Source of the DNA: Clostridiales bacterium
GTDB lineage: Bacteria > Bacillota > Clostridia > Christensenellales > CAG-917
Direction of reading: 5' to 3'
DNA: 7,725 bases
Assembly: GCA_012800805.1 (NCBI GenBank)
Contig: JAAZIO010000017.1
Location: forward strand, 1 to 7,725
Shown: piece by piece, positions 5,832-7,725 of the stretch
How the letters are laid out: every line of letters starts with the position of its first letter
Numbering within the stretch: the first letter of the stretch is position 1
Notes under the pieces: generated by a model
Database searches by the model: none
The model's input: the letters and a program-made list of their open reading frames with translations, nothing else
Told to the model about the DNA's origin: nothing
Program-made: the position numbers and the translations under genes

Positions 5832-7625
5832 ATGGCGAAAGTCACCGTTCACGACTATCACAGGCCCGAATCGAAAAATTACAGAATAAGGCTTGAGTCC
5901 AAATTTTTTAACGAAGTTGGCGAAATCCCGTTTCCCGAATACCCCCGTCCTCAGCTTGAAAGGAACAGCTTTTTAAACCTAAACGGCAAATGGCAGTTTG
6001 CCATGCAAAAAAAAGCAGAGGAGTTTAAAGGCTACGACAAAGAGATTTTGGTTCCTTTCTCACCCGAGTCTTTGCTTTCGGGGCTTGACGGAAAAGTGGC
6101 AATGCCCGACGATGTTTTATATTACAAGCGCTCATTCAATCTTGACAAAAGCTTTTTGAAAGAACGCACTATTATTCACTTTGGCGCTGTCGACTGCGAA
6201 TGTGTCGTTAAAATAAACGGAGAGGAAGCCTGCCGCCATGTGGGCGGTTTTGTCCCGTTCTCGTTTGAAATCACAAATTATGTAAAAGAGGGAGAAAACG
6301 AGATTGAAGTTGTGGTTACAGACCCCTCCGACACAAGCTACCACTCCCGCGGGAAGCAGTCGCTGAAAAACGGAGGCATCTGGTATACTCCGCAATCGGG
6401 TATCTGGCAGACCGTTTGGATTGAATCGCTGCCGAAAGATTTCATAAAAGACATTACCATTATCCCCGATATCGACTCGGGCGAAGTTACAATAAAAGCC
6501 GCATTCGACGGCGAGGCGGGAGAGTTTAGCGCCATCGCTTATGACGGCGGAAAGGAAATAGGCAGGGCGGTTTCGTCGTCAGGCAAAGCGGTAATCAAGC
6601 TTGATGGCTTTGAGCTGTGGTCGCCCGAAAATCCGAAGCTTTATGACCTTATAATCGAGTATAGAGAAGATAAAATTAAATCCTATTTCGGCATGAGGAA
6701 ATTTTCCATAATTACCGACGAAAAGGGTAAAAAGCGCCTTGCTTTAAACAACAAGCCATATTTCCACAACGGCGTTCTTGACCAAGGATACTGGTCGGAC
6801 GGCATGCTCACCCCGCCATGCGACGCGGCTATGGAGTATGACATAAAGCTTATGAAAGACATGGGCTTTAACATGCTGAGAAAGCATATCAAAATCGAGC
6901 CGCTAAGATGGTATTATCACTGCGACAGGCTGGGAATGCTCGTTTGGCAGGATATGGTGTCAGGCGGCGAGAAATACAACCTTCTTGCTATCGGCGGCCT
7001 TGCCTTTATAGGCATTCACCCAAAGGACACAAAGAGAAATTACAAATTCTTTGCAAGGCAGAGCAAAGAGGGCAGAGAGGAGTATTACAGAGAGCTTAAA
7101 ACCATGATAAACCATCTTAAGAACTGCGTATCGCTCTCGGTATGGGTGCCTTTCAACGAAGGCTGGGGACAGTTCGACAGCGTAAAGGCGACACAGATGG
7201 TAAGAGAGATGGACCCCACAAGAATAATAGACTCCGTCAGCGGCTGGAACGACCAGGGCAAAAAGACAAGCGATTTAAAGAGCCTGCACATATACTTTAA
7301 GCCGATAACACTTCCCAGAGATAAAAGGGTTATAGTGCTGTCCGAATTTGGCGGATACTCCATAAAGACAGAGGGACACGTGTTCAGCCCGAATAAATCT
7401 TTCGGATACAGGATTTACAAAAAGCCCGAGAGCTTTGCTATGGCTTACGGAAGGCTGTTTGACAAAAAGATTGTGCCTTTGATAAAAAAAGGACTGTCGG
7501 CAACGGTATACACCCAGCTTTCCGACGTGGAAGAAGAAATCAACGGCTTTATAACCTACGACAGAAAGGTTGTTAAAATCCCCGTAGAATTTGTGAAGCA
7601 GATAAACGACAGACTAAAATATTAA
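5832..7625 (+). CDS. Glycoside hydrolase family 2 protein (beta-galactosidase/beta-glucuronidase-like)
   Basis: A retaining beta-glycosidase of family GH2, expected in the cytoplasm because no signal peptide or membrane segment is seen. The 597 residues show the usual three core domains: the sugar-binding jelly roll (about 45-200, ending in SGIWQTVWIE at 189-198), a short immunoglobulin-like sandwich (about 205-295), and the TIM barrel (about 300-590). The acid/base is probably Glu443 in the VPFNEGWGQ motif (439-447) and the nucleophile Glu505 in LSEFGGY (503-509). RKHIKIEP (350-357) and LGMLVWQDM (367-375) are further conserved barrel motifs, and TQLSDVEEEINGFITYDRK (561-579) is the typical GH2 ending. 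At about 600 residues it is compact: the extra domains of LacZ are absent. The substrate (galactoside, glucuronide, mannoside or other) cannot be told from the sequence. ATG 5832 follows AGGAG (5821-5825) by 6 bases. No transporter or regulator gene is adjacent, and a terminator follows at once, so it looks monocistronic. Confidence 0.93.
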   Translation: MAKVTVHDYHRPESKNYRIRLESKFFNEVGEIPFPEYPRPQLERNSFLNLNGKWQFAMQKKAEEFKGYDKEILVPFSPESLLSGLDGKVAMPDDVLYYKRSFNLDKSFLKERTIIHFGAVDCECVVKINGEEACRHVGGFVPFSFEITNYVKEGENEIEVVVTDPSDTSYHSRGKQSLKNGGIWYTPQSGIWQTVWIESLPKDFIKDITIIPDIDSGEVTIKAAFDGEAGEFSAIAYDGGKEIGRAVSSSGKAVIKLDGFELWSPENPKLYDLIIEYREDKIKSYFGMRKFSIITDEKGKKRLALNNKPYFHNGVLDQGYWSDGMLTPPCDAAMEYDIKLMKDMGFNMLRKHIKIEPLRWYYHCDRLGMLVWQDMVSGGEKYNLLAIGGLAFIGIHPKDTKRNYKFFARQSKEGREEYYRELKTMINHLKNCVSLSVWVPFNEGWGQFDSVKATQMVREMDPTRIIDSVSGWNDQGKKTSDLKSLHIYFKPITLPRDKRVIVLSEFGGYSIKTEGHVFSPNKSFGYRIYKKPESFAMAYGRLFDKKIVPLIKKGLSATVYTQLSDVEEEINGFITYDRKVVKIPVEFVKQINDRLKY

Positions 7626-7630
7626 TTAAC

Positions 7631-7660
7631 AAAAACCCCGCAATCGCGGGGTTTATTTTT
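7631..7660 (+). terminator. Strong intrinsic terminator after the GH2 gene
   Basis: AAACCCCGC (7633-7641) and GCGGGGTTT (7646-7654) form a nine-pair stem with a four-base AATC loop, followed by a T-rich tail. It begins 5 bases after the GH2 stop codon. The remaining bases to 7725 are AT-rich with no supported gene. Confidence 0.95.
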
Positions 7661-7725
7661 TATAATTAAATTGGTTTTTAGTATTATATTTTCAGCCAAT
7701 AATTTTAAATTTTGCTAGCGGCTAA

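Noticed and set aside
7686..7696. ATATTTTCAGC shared with 3297-3307 near the thiT promoter
   Set aside because: Eleven matching bases in AT-rich intergenic DNA with different surroundings; no promoter or structure in common could be shown before the window ends.

Overview
The window looks like chromosomal DNA from a low-to-moderate GC member of the Firmicutes (Bacillota), probably an uncultured Clostridia-type gut bacterium. This is an inference from strong AGGAGG-type ribosome sites, sigma-A-like promoters, a fused MacB-like ABC transporter of the kind common in Firmicutes, and an ECF-type thiamine transporter (ThiT) behind a TPP riboswitch. I see no phage, transposon, CRISPR, tRNA or rRNA sequence.

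Layout. (1) 1-1805, minus strand: the first ~601 codons of a fused ABC ATPase/permease; its C-terminus lies beyond the left edge. (2) 1806-1967: a divergent promoter region. (3) 1968-3262, plus strand: tcdA (tRNA t6A dehydratase) overlapping thiN (thiamine pyrophosphokinase) by 4 bases. (4) 3270-3441: a consensus promoter, a complete TPP riboswitch aptamer and an intrinsic terminator, leading into (5) 3472-4623, a ThiT-type thiamine transporter with about 180 extra N-terminal residues. (6) 4624-4952: a convergent intergenic region with one terminator for each flanking gene and, between them, five imperfect tandem copies of a 36-38 bp AT-rich repeat. (7) 4953-5498, minus strand: a YfcE-type metallophosphodiesterase. 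(8) 5499-5831: a 333-bp divergent regulatory region with several promoters and degenerate repeats. (9) 5832-7625, plus strand: a compact cytoplasmic GH2 glycoside hydrolase, followed by a strong terminator. The last 65 bases hold no gene I can support.

How the genes work together. ThiT and ThiN form a thiamine salvage module: ThiT would bring thiamine in (with a shared ECF module not seen here), ThiN would convert it to TPP, and TPP would close the riboswitch in front of thiT. No thiamine biosynthesis genes are present. ThiN itself lies upstream of the riboswitch and appears to be expressed with tcdA, outside TPP control. The other genes (ABC exporter, YfcE, GH2) look like independent single-gene units with their own promoters and terminators. 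The least ordinary things are the tandem repeat array, the N-terminally extended ThiT, and the repeat-bearing leader of the GH2 gene. I did not find a clearly new multi-gene system.
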